Positions 10,766-23,658 of a stretch of DNA of 64,000 nucleotides are shown here, one piece after another. The notes under the pieces are model-generated. The model was not told the DNA's origin, made no database searches, and saw only the letters and a list, made by a program, of their open reading frames with translations. Every line of letters begins with the position of its first letter. The stretch's first letter is position 1. Source of the stretch: Dactylis glomerata (lineage: Eukaryota; Streptophyta; Magnoliopsida; Poales; Poaceae); contig QXEO01000531.1 in NCBI GenBank assembly GCA_007115705.1, positions 12,571,912 to 12,635,911 on the forward strand. The letters are read 5' to 3'. The position numbers and the translations under genes are program-made.

Positions 10766-11262
10766 TGTTGGGGATATACCAAATAGTTATACCTGCGATG
10801 TAGTCCTAAACCAGCAAGCCAGGGTGGCCCATGGAGGTGGTATGGCGGATAGCATACCGGGCGACCCAGTTGCTGGACAGCCCATGGCGGTTCTGGAGGA
10901 CACAGGAGCTTATGGAGGTTTCCCTAGATAGGCCCATGGCAGATTTGCCATGTAATGTACGTTGTTGTATAGGACTTAGTCTAGGACTCCATATTATATC
11001 CGCCCCGGTACCACCGTGATGCCCACACCAGGCGCCTTTATAAGCCGGCGTGGAGGAGCCCTCAAGGCACAACCAGACAATCTCATCATTGTAACCGAGC
11101 ACTTGTTGCCATATAGTGAATTATAGCAACATGTAGGGTCTCGCCACCGTTGCGGGATTTGAATCTGGGTAAACTCGTGCTACCAGCGTCCCGGATTGCT
11201 CCGCCGTGTTCACCCCTTCCACAAACCTCCATACACCTACCCCTATGGCAGATCTGTTGACA
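10766..11262 (+). repeat. 3' LTR of element B (about 497 bp)
   Basis: It starts TGTTGGGGATATACC after the PPT and I end it at TGACA (11262). A TATA-like TTTATAAG lies at 11037-11044, fitting U3-R order. No second copy is present in the window, so the right boundary is approximate. Confidence 0.65.
11037..11044 (+). promoter_or_regulatory. TATA box of the B LTR
   Basis: TTTATAAG in a GC-rich setting about 225 bp before the LTR end, the expected place for the sense promoter. Confidence 0.45.
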
Positions 11263-11507
11263 AAACCATGACAATCTAGGCCTTGAAAGAATACATGGGC
11301 CTCGTCCCTATTTGATGTTGTGAGAAATCCCTCTCGTTAGGGTTTTTGGGACTCTCTCGGCTACGCGTGGCATGGAGGTTTTGATTCCCGGTCTTCCTAA
11401 TCTACTGCCGATCTTGAGTTCGGGCTGACTAAGGGGCGGTCTGGTACCGCTACCCAACCTTGGCTTCTTGATCGAGAGGTGTTCTGGGGAATTTAGGGTT
11501 CCTAAAC
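11263..11507. other. Unassigned 245 bp between B and LTR E
   Basis: There is no ORF of note, no repeat of other parts of the window and no recognisable terminus. It may be the oldest sequence in view (the target of B and E) or an undetected element fragment. Confidence 0.4.
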
Positions 11508-14132
11508 TGCAATATCCCAGCGTTTAGGAATATCGAAGGGTAGATTTAGGACCTATGTGCATTCATGCATCCTAAAAAACTAGATAAATTTTCCACAAAT
11601 TCAAAAACCTAAGTGAGCAAAGCTTCTATCTAGATAACATTTAGGGTTAGATGTTATTTGGATTGTTATGGGCTTCGTTAAGATCTCTTGATGTAATTTA
11701 ATTTAGAGTTTTGGATAATATTGAATAATTTCAATTATAGAATAAATAAATAAAATAAACAACTATGGATAATCCACTTAACTTAATTGAGATGGAAACA
11801 AAACTTGTAATAGAATATGAAATAAACTGAAATTATACTTTATTAATTGGATACAACAATACAATGTCTTTACATATATTTGTAAAAGAATATAAATTAC
11901 GAAAGAGAAAAATAAAAGAAGTCTAATCCTAAACTATCTTCATATGTCTTCATAATCTTCAATCTTGACTTTATAACCTACAAAACAAACATCTAACAAA
12001 AGAAATAAAAAAACATAGGAAAAGGGTTAGTGTTAGTAAATTTTACTCTTAGACTTTGGCAAATAATCTTGCCATTTGCATCACAGAGTATTGCTTTGAT
12101 CAAGCATAGTATCTGTTCTTTTAAAGTTTTGGGTAAAACACATCTGTGTATGAAGTCAACCATCACACCAAGTCCCAGGAGAGGATCAGATCAAGTCTGA
12201 GTGACAAACAGCCTAGCTGCTCACAAGCAGCTCAGTCATCTGACTGAGAGAGCTGCTGGCAGCACCACAGCAACCAGCTGAGCCAACAGCTAGAGAGAAG
12301 TGCACGGCCAATGGAAGCACCACCCATTTGGCCAAACCAAGGTAGGAGGAGAACACCATAGTTCTCAAGCATATCACCACCACACCATTCAGCAAAACCA
12401 TGGTACTGGAAGCTTGAAGCTCAAGAACCATCCCAGGAGGAGAAGGGCAAGCAGCCAGTAGCTATCCCAGGAGGAGAAGGGCAAGCAGTCAGGAAATATT
12501 CCAGGAGGTGAAGGGCAGATCCCCAAGAGCAGCAAAGCATCCCCAAGATCAGATCAAATCAGCCATCTTCAACCAACAGGTTGATTCTTTTGCACATCAT
12601 ACAAACAAATTGCCAGTGCATAGATTTGTGCATGGGTGGATTAGGAGTATTTCCCTCAGGCATGCAAAGAAGTGCTTTGCCAAATCATCACTGGGAAGTT
12701 TCTTTAAGTAAAGCATCTGAACCAAATCAACTCTAGCCTCAGTTTAAAACTTCACTAGCATGTTTGAACATTTCATCAAGCAAACAACCAACACCTGGCA
12801 GAGTTGTGCTAGGCACATGTCCAAAATGGACATGCACCTCAGTCACACAGCCACTGCCAGCAGTAGCTTTTACGATAGCACTATATACAAATTACAAGAA
12901 ATGCATCACAAATACTAAAATTGGCCTCAGACCAGCATCACTGGCCAACAGGGGCAAGTTTGACCAACTCAGTCACAGTAGGTTAGGGTAGGCACAAGTA
13001 CAGAAAAATTGCACCACAAACCCTAACCTTAGCCACAGATCAACATGCCTGGTTGAAGCTTGAAAGCTTCACCAGGATTTTGGCAACAACAGGTGTTGCT
13101 AGGCACATGACAAAACTGGTCATGCACCTCAACACAACACAGTATCAAACTGGCAATCAAGTCAGTGGGTATAATCTAAATCATCTTCCTAGTCATACAA
13201 GCTAGGAATCATATTCAGTTATAACAGTTCATAACTGAACCTTGCAACAAGGCAGGATTCAGACTAACACCTCTGACAGTTAACTACACTAACAGAGGGA
13301 GGCATGCACAGATGAATTCTAGCTTGATTAAGCATCAACAACAGTTAATCGAACTCAATCATCAAGCAGGCATTAACTAACACCACACAGCTGGAGAGAG
13401 GCAGCGCACAATCAAGCATGGTTGAATTGGCCAAGGGCTGTGGCAATGGTAGAATAGAAGGTAGGGGAAGAGAGAGGAGATTTAATCACTCACCAGCGCC
13501 CAGGTGCTTAATTGGCTGACATGGCGGGGCAGTGCCGCGCGGCCAACCAGGCACGGCCCGAGAACGACTTCACCGGAGGCAGCACCGTGACAGCACCCGA
13601 TGTGGATACTTCCACCGGCGCTGCACGACCACCAAGACCACCATAGCACTACCTCTAGCTCATGCTCGGGAGGTCATCGTTGACGGCGGGCTCAGAGGCG
13701 ACCAGAGCCGGCGGAATCCGAGCCATAGATGGCAACGATCTCCTCGGAGAGGAGGCGGCCGCCAAATCCAGTTGGTGGAGCGGGTAGAGGACGCTGAGGC
13801 GGAGTCACAAGGCAAGTTTATCTTGCTCATATATTTTTGTTGCACTGATTTGGAAACTATTTGCAAAGTGCTGACTTCTAAACTCTAACTTATCAAAAGG
13901 GTTCGAAAACCTATTTTCCTAAATAATATGACTAGTGGTTATCGACCCGAGTGGTGATAACCTAGGAAGGCTGGCAGGTGGAACCACGGTAAGATTGTTG
14001 TGGTGGAGGTTCCACTTGCACAGGAAAGTAAACCCTAGGAGTAATAACCAATGCTGCAGTTATTCTTGCACCGTAAAAACCGTGTTGCCCAAGAGACTTG
14101 GAATGGGACGGGAAAGTCATCTGTATCTTCTC
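11508..14132 (+). repeat. LTR E, first segment (old relative of the D1 LTR)
   Basis: It starts TGCAATATCCCAGCG, the counterpart of TGTAATGTCCCAGCA at the start of D1, and stays alignable to the D1 LTR. It has lost roughly 0.9 kb relative to D1 (junction near 13805, where text matching D1 about 16570 jumps to text matching about 17400). D1 interrupts it after 14132; the target duplication TTCTC is at 14128-14132 and 47962-47966. Open frames here (for example 13532-13888) look accidental. Whether E is a solo LTR or part of a full element cannot be seen. Confidence 0.8.
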
Positions 14133-17100
14133 TGTAATGTCCCAGCATTTAGGATTAAACGAAGGGTAGAAATAGGACCTTTGTGCATTCATGCATCTAA
14201 AATCTGAGTAAATTTTTCGCAAGTTCAAAACCCTGAGAGAGCAAAGCTTCTATCTAATAACATCTAGGGTTAGAGGTTATTAGAATGCTATGAGTTTTGC
14301 TATGATCTCTTGATGATGTTGTTTAAGTGATTTTGGAATCTCATTTTGATTTTTGAATACTACCAAATTAGAATAAATAATCATTATTAAAAAAATAACT
14401 CAATAATAAATTGAGTTGGATAATAGAATTGGAATAAGTAAATAATGCAAACTGGAATATTACTTTATTAATATAAAACACTTATGCAATGTTCCTTACA
14501 ATATTGTAAACCAAGACTAAAAGTAGAATATGAAATAGACTAGAATTACACTTTATTAATTAAGCACAACAATACAATGTCTTTACAGATATTTGTAAAA
14601 GGAAATAAATTACAAAAGGGAAAAGTAAAAGAAGTCTAATCCTAAACTATCTTCATATATCTCCCCAACCTTCAATCTTGGTTTTATAACCTCCAAGGCA
14701 AAACTAAAACAAGAGAAAGGAAAACACAAGTAATGGGTTAGTGTTAGTATAAGTTACTCTCAGACATGGGGCAATTAGATTGCCAATAGCATCACTGAGT
14801 ATAAAAGGACCAAGTATAGAATCTGTTCTGTTATTAACTTGGGTACAACACAGATGGGTGCAAAATAGTTTCACAGCACGGCCAGCAGGTGGATGAGATC
14901 AAACTGAGAGAGGCAAACAGGCACACGGCACACAAGCAGCTCAGTCACATGACTGGGAAGCTGGAGCTGGCAGCACCACAGCTGCTTGCAAATCAAGCAG
15001 CCAGCTAGATGAGCACAACCAGCAGAAACAACTCTCATTCGACCAGCAGGGAAACATCACTAAGAACATCACAGTTCTTACACAGCACCACATAATCACT
15101 AGAAATCATCCAGCAAAACCATGAGGATGTACTGAAGCTCAAGATCAAGCCCAGGAGGAGAAGGACAAGTAACCAGCAGCAAGTCCAGGAGGAGAAGGAC
15201 AAGCCAGGAGTTGAACCAGGAGGAGAAGTCAAGCAAGGAGCAAGCCATCACCACCAGCAAGTAGCAGCAGCAGATAACAACATCTTTGCTGCAAAACTTC
15301 AGGCATCAGGTAGAACTTATGCACATCATAGCACAACAATGCTAGAGCATGATTCTAGCATGTGTAGTTCATATGAAAAGCCCTTAGTTTGGCAAAGAGA
15401 AGCTTTGCCAAGCTCATCATAGGGAATCAAGATTAAAAGCCAAATATACATAAACTAGGGTAAAAGCCTAAGTATAAACTTCACTGGCAGGTTTAGTTTA
15501 GCAACATGAGCAGCATGCTATTGACCATGTTGTGCTGGGCACATAACCAACAGGTTATGCACCTCAGACACACAACAGGAACAGATTGAGCATCACATCT
15601 TAAAACCCTGGGATTATTTGCAAGCAAATCACTTCACTTAGTTAGAAAGGCCTCAGACCAACATCACATGCCTGATATCTAGGTAAGTTTCACCATTTTA
15701 TAGCATTCCAATCTTGGTTGCTGGGCACATGACCAACAGGTCATGCACCTCAACAAAACCAGAAGCTCAATTGATAACCAGATGAATAGATATCACCACA
15801 AATCATTTTCCCAGTAATAACATCTAGGAATCATACTTTGTTCAGGCAAGTTCACCACTGAATCTCTGCAACAATGCAAGATTCAGTATCACATTGCTGT
15901 CATGATCAAATCATTGACATAAGCAATAACAACAACATATTCATCACCTGACCTAGCACAGAAGCTAACTGAACTTAGAAATTCAGCTATATACCAGCAC
16001 AACTTTGATATCATGAATCACAGGAAATGAAACCTATCAAACCAAGTTACAGATGTTAACTGAAACTTGCAACATGGCAAGCTTCAGAATAACATCTCTA
16101 TCAGAGAAATTCACTGACAGAGATAGGAGCACAACAGTGATATCACTGATCAAGCATAGCATCACTTAACTGAAACCACAAAACAAGCTAGCATCAGCTA
16201 AACAGCTGCACAGATCAACCTGTGAGCTTGCCTCACTGGTCTTGGCCAGATGGCCAGAGACCATGGCTAGAGAGAAGAGAGTGGGGCAGAGAGGAAGGAG
16301 GAGATACTCACCGACGCCTAGGCGCTCGTCTGGACGCCATGACGGGGCAGTGCCCGCGCGGCCGGCCAGAGGCTACCAGGGGAAGACTTCCCCAGGGCAC
16401 CACAGAGAGCACCACACCACCGGCGTGCACACACACACCGTGATTTCCTCGAAGAAGCACCGCAGGCACCAGGGAGTAGCCGGCGAGGTGGCGGGTTCAG
16501 TGGCGTCAGAGGGCGATTTCTCGAGCGGGATCTAGCCCAGATCTCCTCGGAGAGGAGACGGCCAGCAAATCCACTTGGTGGAGATGAAAGAGGGCATGAA
16601 GGAGAGTAACTCGCCCAAAGTGGCGGTGGCAGAACTCGCCAGAGTCGGCTGGAGTCGCCCGGCGGCGGCGAGGCGACTAGGGTTCGCCAGAGGGAGGCTT
16701 GGGAGCGAGAGAGGGGGAGAGTGAGAGCGAGCTGGGTGGACTGGGTCGGTTTGACCGACCCAGACCCGGGCCCTAATGGGCCAGTTGGCCAGGTGGGCTA
16801 GCTTGGCCTCTGGGCCAAGTCCATGTCTTATTCTTTTCCTTTTCTTTTTGTTTTTCTAATTTTAATTAAAAGAGTTGTGAATTCTATTTTCTTTATAATT
16901 TCAAATTCAAATCAAACACATATTTGATTAAATTAAAATTAAGGAAACAACTCTTAATTTTAAAATGAAATGTCAATTTGATTATCAAATTCAAAAACAA
17001 TATTCCTTTATTATCAAATTCCAAAAATTCTTAATTTTTAATTAACAAAATAAAAATTAAGTCTTTTCATTATTAAAATTAAATCCTTTTCTTTTCAAAC

Positions 17101-18796
17101 AACTCTAACCAATTATTTGTAATTTCAAATTGTTTTCAAACCTAATTGATTGTTTGAATTATTATGTTAAGGGTAAAAGACACCAATAGTATCTTGTGTT
17201 GTATTAACACACTTTAGAACTGCCAAGTCTTGGGTAAAACACACAAATAAGTAAACAAAGACAATGAATCACCATGCATTGCATTTCATTGCACATAGCA
17301 TCCATTTGCTTCTTTAAACATTGTCCTTACCGGACAATGATTGGATTTCTGTAGAACAAGGAGACCAGGAGCATCGCCAAGCATCCGACTCCATTACCTT
17401 TTAGTCACAATGCAAGTTTATCTTACTCATACCTCTTGGTTGCACTGGTTTTGAAACTATTTGCAAAGTGTTGACTTCAAACTCTAACATTTCCAAAAAA
17501 GATGGAAAATCTATTTTCATAAGTAATATGACTAGTGGTTATCGACCAGTGGTGATAACCTAGGAAGGCTGGCAGGTGGAACCACGGTAAGATTGTTGTG
17601 GTGGAGGTTCCACTTGCATGGGAAACTAAACCTAGGATTAACTACCAATGCCACAGTTATTCTTGTGCCATAAAAACCGTGTCATCCAGGGGACTTGGAA
17701 TGGGATGGGAAAGTCATCTGTATCTTCTCTCGTTCGCATGTCAACGGGCAGCCGGTTGCCGGTCGCGGTAGGTCTTGCGAGACTACTTGTACATGGGTGG
17801 GACCCCTTAGTTCCCACGACACTGGTGTCTATGATGGTCCGCAAGGGACGCCTAGGTACTTCATCGTTGGGGGTGAATATCAGGGGCACAACCTGCTTGC
17901 ATGAATTGGGTGGGCATGCGTTGTGCGGAGAAGGCAGTGAATGGCTTGGATCAATGACTGGGCCCCACACCATGGAAGTGTGGACGGGAATGTACGCCCG
18001 GTTGTGCAGCAAAGCTTTGACCTCTTTTGGAAGGACACACCTCTGAAGAGTGTAAAAAGATGTGACATGTTACCCCTTGTTCTGGGAAGGAGCTGCGAAC
18101 GCGGTAGGAAAGGTGCTCTCAAGGCACTAATACCCTGTGTTGGCTGTTGGGCATAGTTTTCTAAAGTAAAAGCAATCTTTCAAGAAACCTTTGATAAAAT
18201 CTTGCATTGGCCTATGACTATTTTGGGTCCATGGCTGTAGATAGTGCATAAACCTCAACTTCTTTCTAAAGAAACTTGCTGGGTAATGCTCGTTACTCAC
18301 CCTAATCTCTTAAACCCTTGCTAGACTGTGAAGAGGTAGATGAGGCGACTCTGAACGCCATCGGAGACCAGCAGGACATCTTCTATGAGGAGCCAGATTT
18401 TTCTCGCGGAGTCGAAGGCGTGGATTACTTCATACGCTATGGAGCGTCTTCCGACGAGGACTTAGGGTGAAGATTGACTAACTAGTAGAATAGCTCCGTA
18501 GTCAAGGAACCGAGCAACTGTAGCATAGGAATAAGTTGTTGAGTTCTTCATGTGTTTAATTATTTGAAGCTTTCTAGTTGCTGTAAACACTAAGCAATTG
18601 AGGTGTTCTCTTATGGGGAGCATTTAGTTATCATCACGCTTTGGTATGTAATATTATGAAGTTTAGTTTGTACTTGGGCCCGCAATGTTTCTGCTGTACC
18701 ATTCTGAGGGATGTAATATTTGTGGAGGGTTGGTACGCAAGTGTTATATCAACAACTTGCATACTACAACATGCAGTGGTATGCTGGGTCACCGCA
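14133..18796 (+). repeat. 5' LTR of D1 (4664 bp)
   Basis: It starts TGTAATGTCCC and ends CACCGCA, followed by gc and the PBS. It contains an AT-rich block (16810-17200), a GC-rich block (16300-16760) and, near its end, a conserved 65-codon ORF (18276-18470). Two overlapping open frames on opposite strands near 17640-18050 recur in the 3' LTR but show no sign of coding constraint. Confidence 0.92.
18276..18470 (+). pseudogene. LTR-borne acidic ORF, D1 5' copy (one nonsense change)
   Basis: This is the 65-codon frame described at 47441-47635. Here a CAA codon has become TAA near its ninth residue and a Ser near the end has become Leu. The core EATLNAIGDQQDIFYEEPD is kept. Confidence 0.45.
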
Positions 18797-18798
18797 GC

Positions 18799-18811
18799 TG
18801 GTATCAGAGCC
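18799..18811 (+). other. Primer binding site of D1 (initiator tRNA-Met type)
   Basis: TGGTATCAGAGCC starts two bases after the LTR end. TGGTATCAGAGC is complementary to the 3' end of plant initiator tRNA-Met, the usual primer of this clade. Confidence 0.9.
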
Positions 18812-19000
18812 ATTGCTTTGACCTTAGGTTGGAAACCTAGTAAAGGGATAGAACCTGTAGGAGTTTAGTAGCAACAGTAAAGAGTTCTCTAAATCTATAA
18901 TGGTTATTCACTTGGGAATAACATGGTCATATTTTTAGTGTTACAATTCTTTATTATGATGCATCATACTAATTCTATATCCTATTCTTGTACAGCTTTT

Positions 19001-20170
19001 ATGGCATCGAGAATTCCAGCACGCACCGTTTGGTCACAGAGGAAGACTCTGGAAGACTATGAGGGAACTTTGACTGAGTAGTTAGGATCACTGCTACGGG
19101 CTTTTGGACTCAGCACCGACATCCCTGTTAAGACCTATACTTACAAGGATGACGGGACTGCGGTCAAGTACCATGTCGTGATCATGCTACCGGATGGATT
19201 AGCACCTAGTCCAGTTCAGCCTTCAGGTAAAGGTAGAGGCCAGATGGCAGCCTACCATGAGGCTGTAGTGCGAGCTATTGCGACTATCAGGGAGTACAAA
19301 GCGGTGGAGTTAGCGGGTACCAGTTTTACCGCTATTCCACATGACTCACTGATGGATGAACCGGGAATGGATCATGATGTACTGGTGAAGAAGAAGCCTA
19401 AGTTGGCAGCCAGACTTCTTGATAGGTATAGGAAGATGGTGGGATCACTGTATAACACCCATCAGGTCCTAGTCGAGGACAAGGCGGAGATGCTTGATGA
19501 CCTCACAGACACTACTAGGAGGCAGGAGCGAGCATAGATGACTAGGCAGGAGTCGGAGGGATCACACTTCTCACTGGTTGTGGGAACTCACAGTTACCCG
19601 ACACAGCCTGGACCTTCTAGGTATTCCCCCACTCCAGAGCCTATACATTACCCAGTTATCACTTCTAGTATGGAGGCGCAGCAGGGTCTCAAAGAGGTCT
19701 CGGAGTCCGAGCTTCCCATTGAGAACTCTGATGGGTGGAGGTTTGACTGGCTGGGAGATGGTCAGCAGTATACTAGCTCGTATGGAGGGACAACTCAGGC
19801 GGCAGGAGGAGGAGATGCCGTAGTCACTCCTGCTTTATCTGTAGAGGAGGAGGACGCTATGGAGGTTCAGTTTGAGAGTGAGGAGCCGGTTGAGACACCT
19901 ATGGAGCAGGATACACCGTTTGACCACACCTACTGCACGGAGAGTGTGTGTTATGGAGAGGCAGAGCCTTACCCGACTATGACTGCTCACGAGACCAGGG
20001 TGTACTTTGAGAGTTACCTCGGACTGAATGGACTCGTGTTGAGTGATACCTCTATGATGGACACGTCTGATTCGGACTATGTTCCGGGCGGTAGGCCATT
20101 CGTTCCAGAGACAGTGCGCTGGACTACACGCCAGCACGGGTGGACTCTGGGCATGTACTATGAGCCGTGA
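19001..20170 (+). pseudogene. D1 upstream ORF (ORF1) between PBS and gag
   Basis: One frame of 389 codons runs from ATG 19001 to TGA 20168-20170, interrupted only by TAG at 19079-19081 and 19535-19537. The N-terminal part (about residues 25-115) has a helix, three likely beta-strands (KTYTYKDDG, VKYHVVIMLPD) and a helix (AAYHEAVVRAIATIREY). That order resembles a double-stranded-RNA-binding fold; this is inference. The C-terminal half is acidic and Ser/Thr-rich. A consensus 3' splice site (ttcttgtacag, AG at 18994-18995) lies just before the ATG. I recognise no named family. D2 has a positional counterpart. Confidence 0.6.
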
Positions 20171-20514
20171 GAACAGGACAGGATGTCAAGACCAAGTCAG
20201 AAGCTTAGTTGTATCTGTAAATGCAACTAGTGCTAGTAGTATGTTGTAATAATAAGTGAGACGGTAGAACTTTTCAGTCTCGATCAATGAGTGTACTCCA
20301 CCTGTGTGAGTATGTGTTGTAATAATGACTATGTATCGGTTTGTATGTGTTGTATAATATGTTCCTTATATTAGGTTTTCTTGCGATTTTCCATTTGGAG
20401 ATGGATTTCTGTTTTCCATTGTGTGACTAGTTCTGGGCATGAAGTGAAGCTCAGAAAGCATGGGCATGGTGTAATTATGAGATCTTTGCTTTATGTTACA
20501 GGTCTAGAGGGGCT
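20171..20514 (+). other. D1 spacer between ORF1 and gag, with a candidate 3' splice site
   Basis: There is no coding frame of note. It ends in a pyrimidine-containing tract and ttatgttacag (AG at 20500-20501), a plant-like 3' splice site 13 bases before the gag ATG. This suggests gag can be expressed from a spliced transcript that skips ORF1. Confidence 0.4.
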
Positions 20515-21615
20515 ATGGATACGGGCGTAGCTGCCGAAGCCGAAGAGCAACGCTTGGCGCAAGAAGCTCAAACTAAGGCAATGAATGACCAGCAGGCCAA
20601 AATGGAAGCCAAAGCTAAGGCTGATCAAGAAGCTCAAGCTCATTTACCAGCACCACCATTCAGGCCTTTGGCGGAGCAAAGCTGTATGCAGTATATGCAG
20701 TTCATGCAAGAAATGCAGAACAAGTTTATGCAAGAGCTCATGGGGCATGTTGGAGCCGGAAGGGTTCAGGAAGCAAGAGGGGTAAGTCTTTCTGACTTCC
20801 TCAATGCAAAACCACTTCCCTTTGCTTCCGCGGTGGAACCTATGGATGCGAAAGACTGGCTTATGGACACGGAGAGAAAGTTGAAGGCTGTTGGAGCCAA
20901 TGACGAGGAGAAGGTTCGTTATGCTGTACATCTTCTATCTGGACCAGCCGCAGCATGGTGGGATAATGAAGTGACATTGCAACATCCGGAGAAGGTATTC
21001 TCTTGGGAAGAGTTTAATGAAAAGTTCCGTACCTTCCATGTGCCAGAAAGTGTGGTTGAGCTCAAGAGGCGGGAATTTGAAGACCTCAAGCAGGGGAGTG
21101 CAACAATGATGGCTTATATCAAGGAGTTCACTAGACTCTCTCGTTACGCAAGTGACGAGGTGAGTACTGACAACAAGAGGATGAAAAGGTTCCTTAGGGG
21201 ACTGGATCCATACGCGGCAATGTAGATGAAGTTGACTAAGACGTGTAACTTCCAAGAACTGATGGATACAACCATCACATGGGAGAATGATTACAAGTTG
21301 GTTCAGATGAGCCGAATGAAGAGGGCCAAGACTGAGGCCAAGAGAGTTCATCCAACTCAAAGTACTCCAAATTTGAGTTTCAAACCCAGGGTCAGGACAG
21401 GAGGAGTTCCACCCAATCGGAAGACGTTCACACCAAAAGGTCAGATCATCTGTCACAACTGTGGACTTCCACGACATTTCAAGAGTGAATGTATGAAGCC
21501 AAGGATTATATGCCACGCTTGTGGAAAACAGGGGCACATACGGCCAGATTGCCCTAACAAACCAGCCGGAGGTTGGCCAGTTAATAGTGGAGGAAAGACA
21601 GGAGGAGGTGGATGA
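20515..21615 (+). pseudogene. D1 gag
   Basis: From ATG 20515 the frame encodes an Ala/Lys/Glu-rich N-terminus, the retrotransposon gag domain (PF03732-like, about residues 100-240, with AAAWWDNEV and LKRREFEDLKQG), then two CCHC zinc knuckles (CHNCGLPRHFKSEC and CHACGKQGHIRPDC) near residues 315-350. Stops at 21223-21225 (TAG) and 21613-21615 (TGA) interrupt it, but the frame is unchanged into pol. Gag builds the particle and the knuckles bind RNA. Both stops can be explained by single C-to-T or G-to-A changes. Confidence 0.88.
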
Positions 21616-21696
21616 CCTGCATCTGGAGGTGGCAGTAGCAGCAAGAATGGAAATGGGAAAAGAGGCCGGACTTTTGGGAACCTGAATTGCACATCT

Positions 21697-23658
21697 TTGG
21701 AGGAAGCTAACAACTCTGAAATGGCGGTCATACGTGCGCTCAACATCCTTACTCATCCCGACAAAGTTCTTTTTGATACCGGTGCCACTACATCATTCAT
21801 TTCCAAGAATTTTGTTGAAAAATATGGGTTAAGGTGTCAGGCGATAGCTCATCCTATGACTGTGGTGACGGCCGGGGGTAAACTTTTAGTATCCCAATTC
21901 AAACCAGACCAGGTCATTACGATCTGTGACTATCCTTATTTTGCCGATCTCTATGTTCTTCCACTTAAAAACATTGAAGTTGTTCTGGGTATGGATTGGA
22001 TGTCCGATCATGGAGCACACATTGATTGTGAAGAGAAGACAGTGTCTATTCGGAAGCCTGGAGGTGGGAGAATCACTTATCAAGCAGATAAGCACAACCA
22101 TGTGGAGATTGGAATTCAACTCAATTCTCCGAAGGAGACCAAGTTGGAGGATATTCCAGTGGTCAATGAGTTCCTGGATGTATTTCCTCAAGAATTACCG
22201 ACAATGCCACCGGATCGGGAGATAGAATTCACCATTGATCTGAAGCCAGGCACAACACAAATTTCTCAAGAACCCTATAAAATGGGTCCTAAGGAGTTGA
22301 AAGAACTGAAGGAGCAGCTAGATGAGCTAGAGAGTAAGGGATTTATCCAAGAAAGTATATCACCTTGGGGTTTGCTAGTTATATTTGTTGATAAAAGAGA
22401 TGGAGGCAGAAGAATGTGTGGGGATTTCAAGAATCTAAACAATGTCACCATCAAGAACAAGTATCCTTTACCAAGGATTCAAGATTTTTTTGATCAAGTT
22501 CATGGAGCTGGGGTTTTCTCCAAGATTGACCTGAGATCTGGATATCATCAAATTAAAATCAAGCCAGAAGATGTACCAAAGACTGCATTTGTCTCAAGGT
22601 ATGGGCATCATGAATACTTAGTTGTTCCTTTTGGTTTGACCAATGCTCTAGCAATTTTCATGAATTTGATGAACAAGATTTTCATGCTATACCTGGACAA
22701 GTTTGTGATAGTGTTCATTGATGACATTCTGATATACTCTAAGAATAAAGAGGATCATGCTAAACATCTCAGAATAGCATTGCAAGTGCTAAGGGAACAT
22801 CAGCTGTATGCTAAATTCAGCAAGTGTGAATTCTGGTTGGATCAAGTGGAATTTCTTGGTCACGTCATTAGCAAGGAGGGGATTGCAGTAAATCCAAGCA
22901 AAGTTCAGTCAGTTTTGGATTGGCAAGCACCGACCAATGTGAAGGAAATCAGAGGTTTTCTGGGAATGGCCGGATACTATCGGAGATTCATTGAAGGATT
23001 TTCGAAGATAGCAGGGCCAATGCAAAAATTGTTAAGGAAAAATACTCCATTTGAGTGGTCTGAAAAGTGTGAAGAGAGCTTTCAAGAGCTAAAGAAGAGA
23101 CTCACAACAGCACCTATCTTAGCAGTGCCAGAAACTGGTAAGGATTACACAGTTTACTGTGATGCATCCAAGAATGGATTGGGTTGTGTTTTGATGCAAG
23201 ACCAAAAGGTGATTGCTTATGGTTCAAGACAACTCAAGCCACATGAAGTCAATTACCCAACACATGACCTTGAATTGGCAGCAGTTGTGTTTGCTCTCAA
23301 GCAATGGAGGCAATTTCTCTATGGAGCTAAATGTGAGCTATACACCAATCACAAGAGCCGTAAATACTTCTTTACTCAGAAGGAGTTGAATATGAGGCAG
23401 AAAAGATGGCTAGAGTTGATCAAGGATTATGATCTTACCATCAATTATACTCCTGGAAAGGCTAATGTGGTAGCCGATGCATTAAGTCGGAAGAGCACCG
23501 AAACCCAGCTAATGGATAGAGAACATCCAGAGGATCTGCTCAAGGATCTAGAAAGACTGGAGATACTGTGTCTTGAAGTCAAATTGTTGGGAAGCATATT
23601 CACCATGAGGGTGATGGAGGAAAGGCGAAGTGACTTGAAGTATACTATATTCAGATGA
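21697..23658 (+). pseudogene. D1 protease, reverse transcriptase and RNase H
   Basis: It continues the gag frame. The protease motif LFDTGATTSF is at about 21772-21801. Reverse transcriptase has the catalytic FIDD box at 22714-22725. RNase H follows with YCDAS and LELAA motifs and ends VADALSR near 23480. The usual Asp of the YTDHKS motif is Asn here (YTNHKS, about 23341-23358), and the RT text NAPATF has become NALAIF, so the copy is probably dead even without its stops. TGA at 23656-23658 ends the frame; it resumes in phase right after. Confidence 0.88.

Larger units (their letters stand above)
7261..11262 (+). mobile_element. Element B: second Tat-type Gypsy element, 3' part, with an antisense gene
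   Basis: A 3' LTR (10766-11262) is preceded by a PPT-like GGGGGCTAC, which sets the element on the plus strand. Everything before it back to 7261 is an antisense multi-exon gene, the same arrangement as element C. Gag-pol and the 5' LTR of B would lie left of A, outside the window. Its LTR (497 bp, TGTTGGGG start) and its favoured word (GGCGGAT/ATCCGCC) differ from A and C, so it is a separate family. Confidence 0.78.

Noticed and set aside
17638..18046. Overlapping 124- and 132-codon frames on both strands of the D1 LTR, repeated at 46809-47220
   Set aside because: They recur only because the LTR is repeated. Against LTR E the changes are mostly replacements and one indel breaks the frames, so there is no sign of coding.
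18799..18811. tRNA-like sequence TGGTATCAGAGC (also at 31527)
   Set aside because: It is the primer binding site of each element, only 12 bases complementary to a tRNA end, not a tRNA gene.
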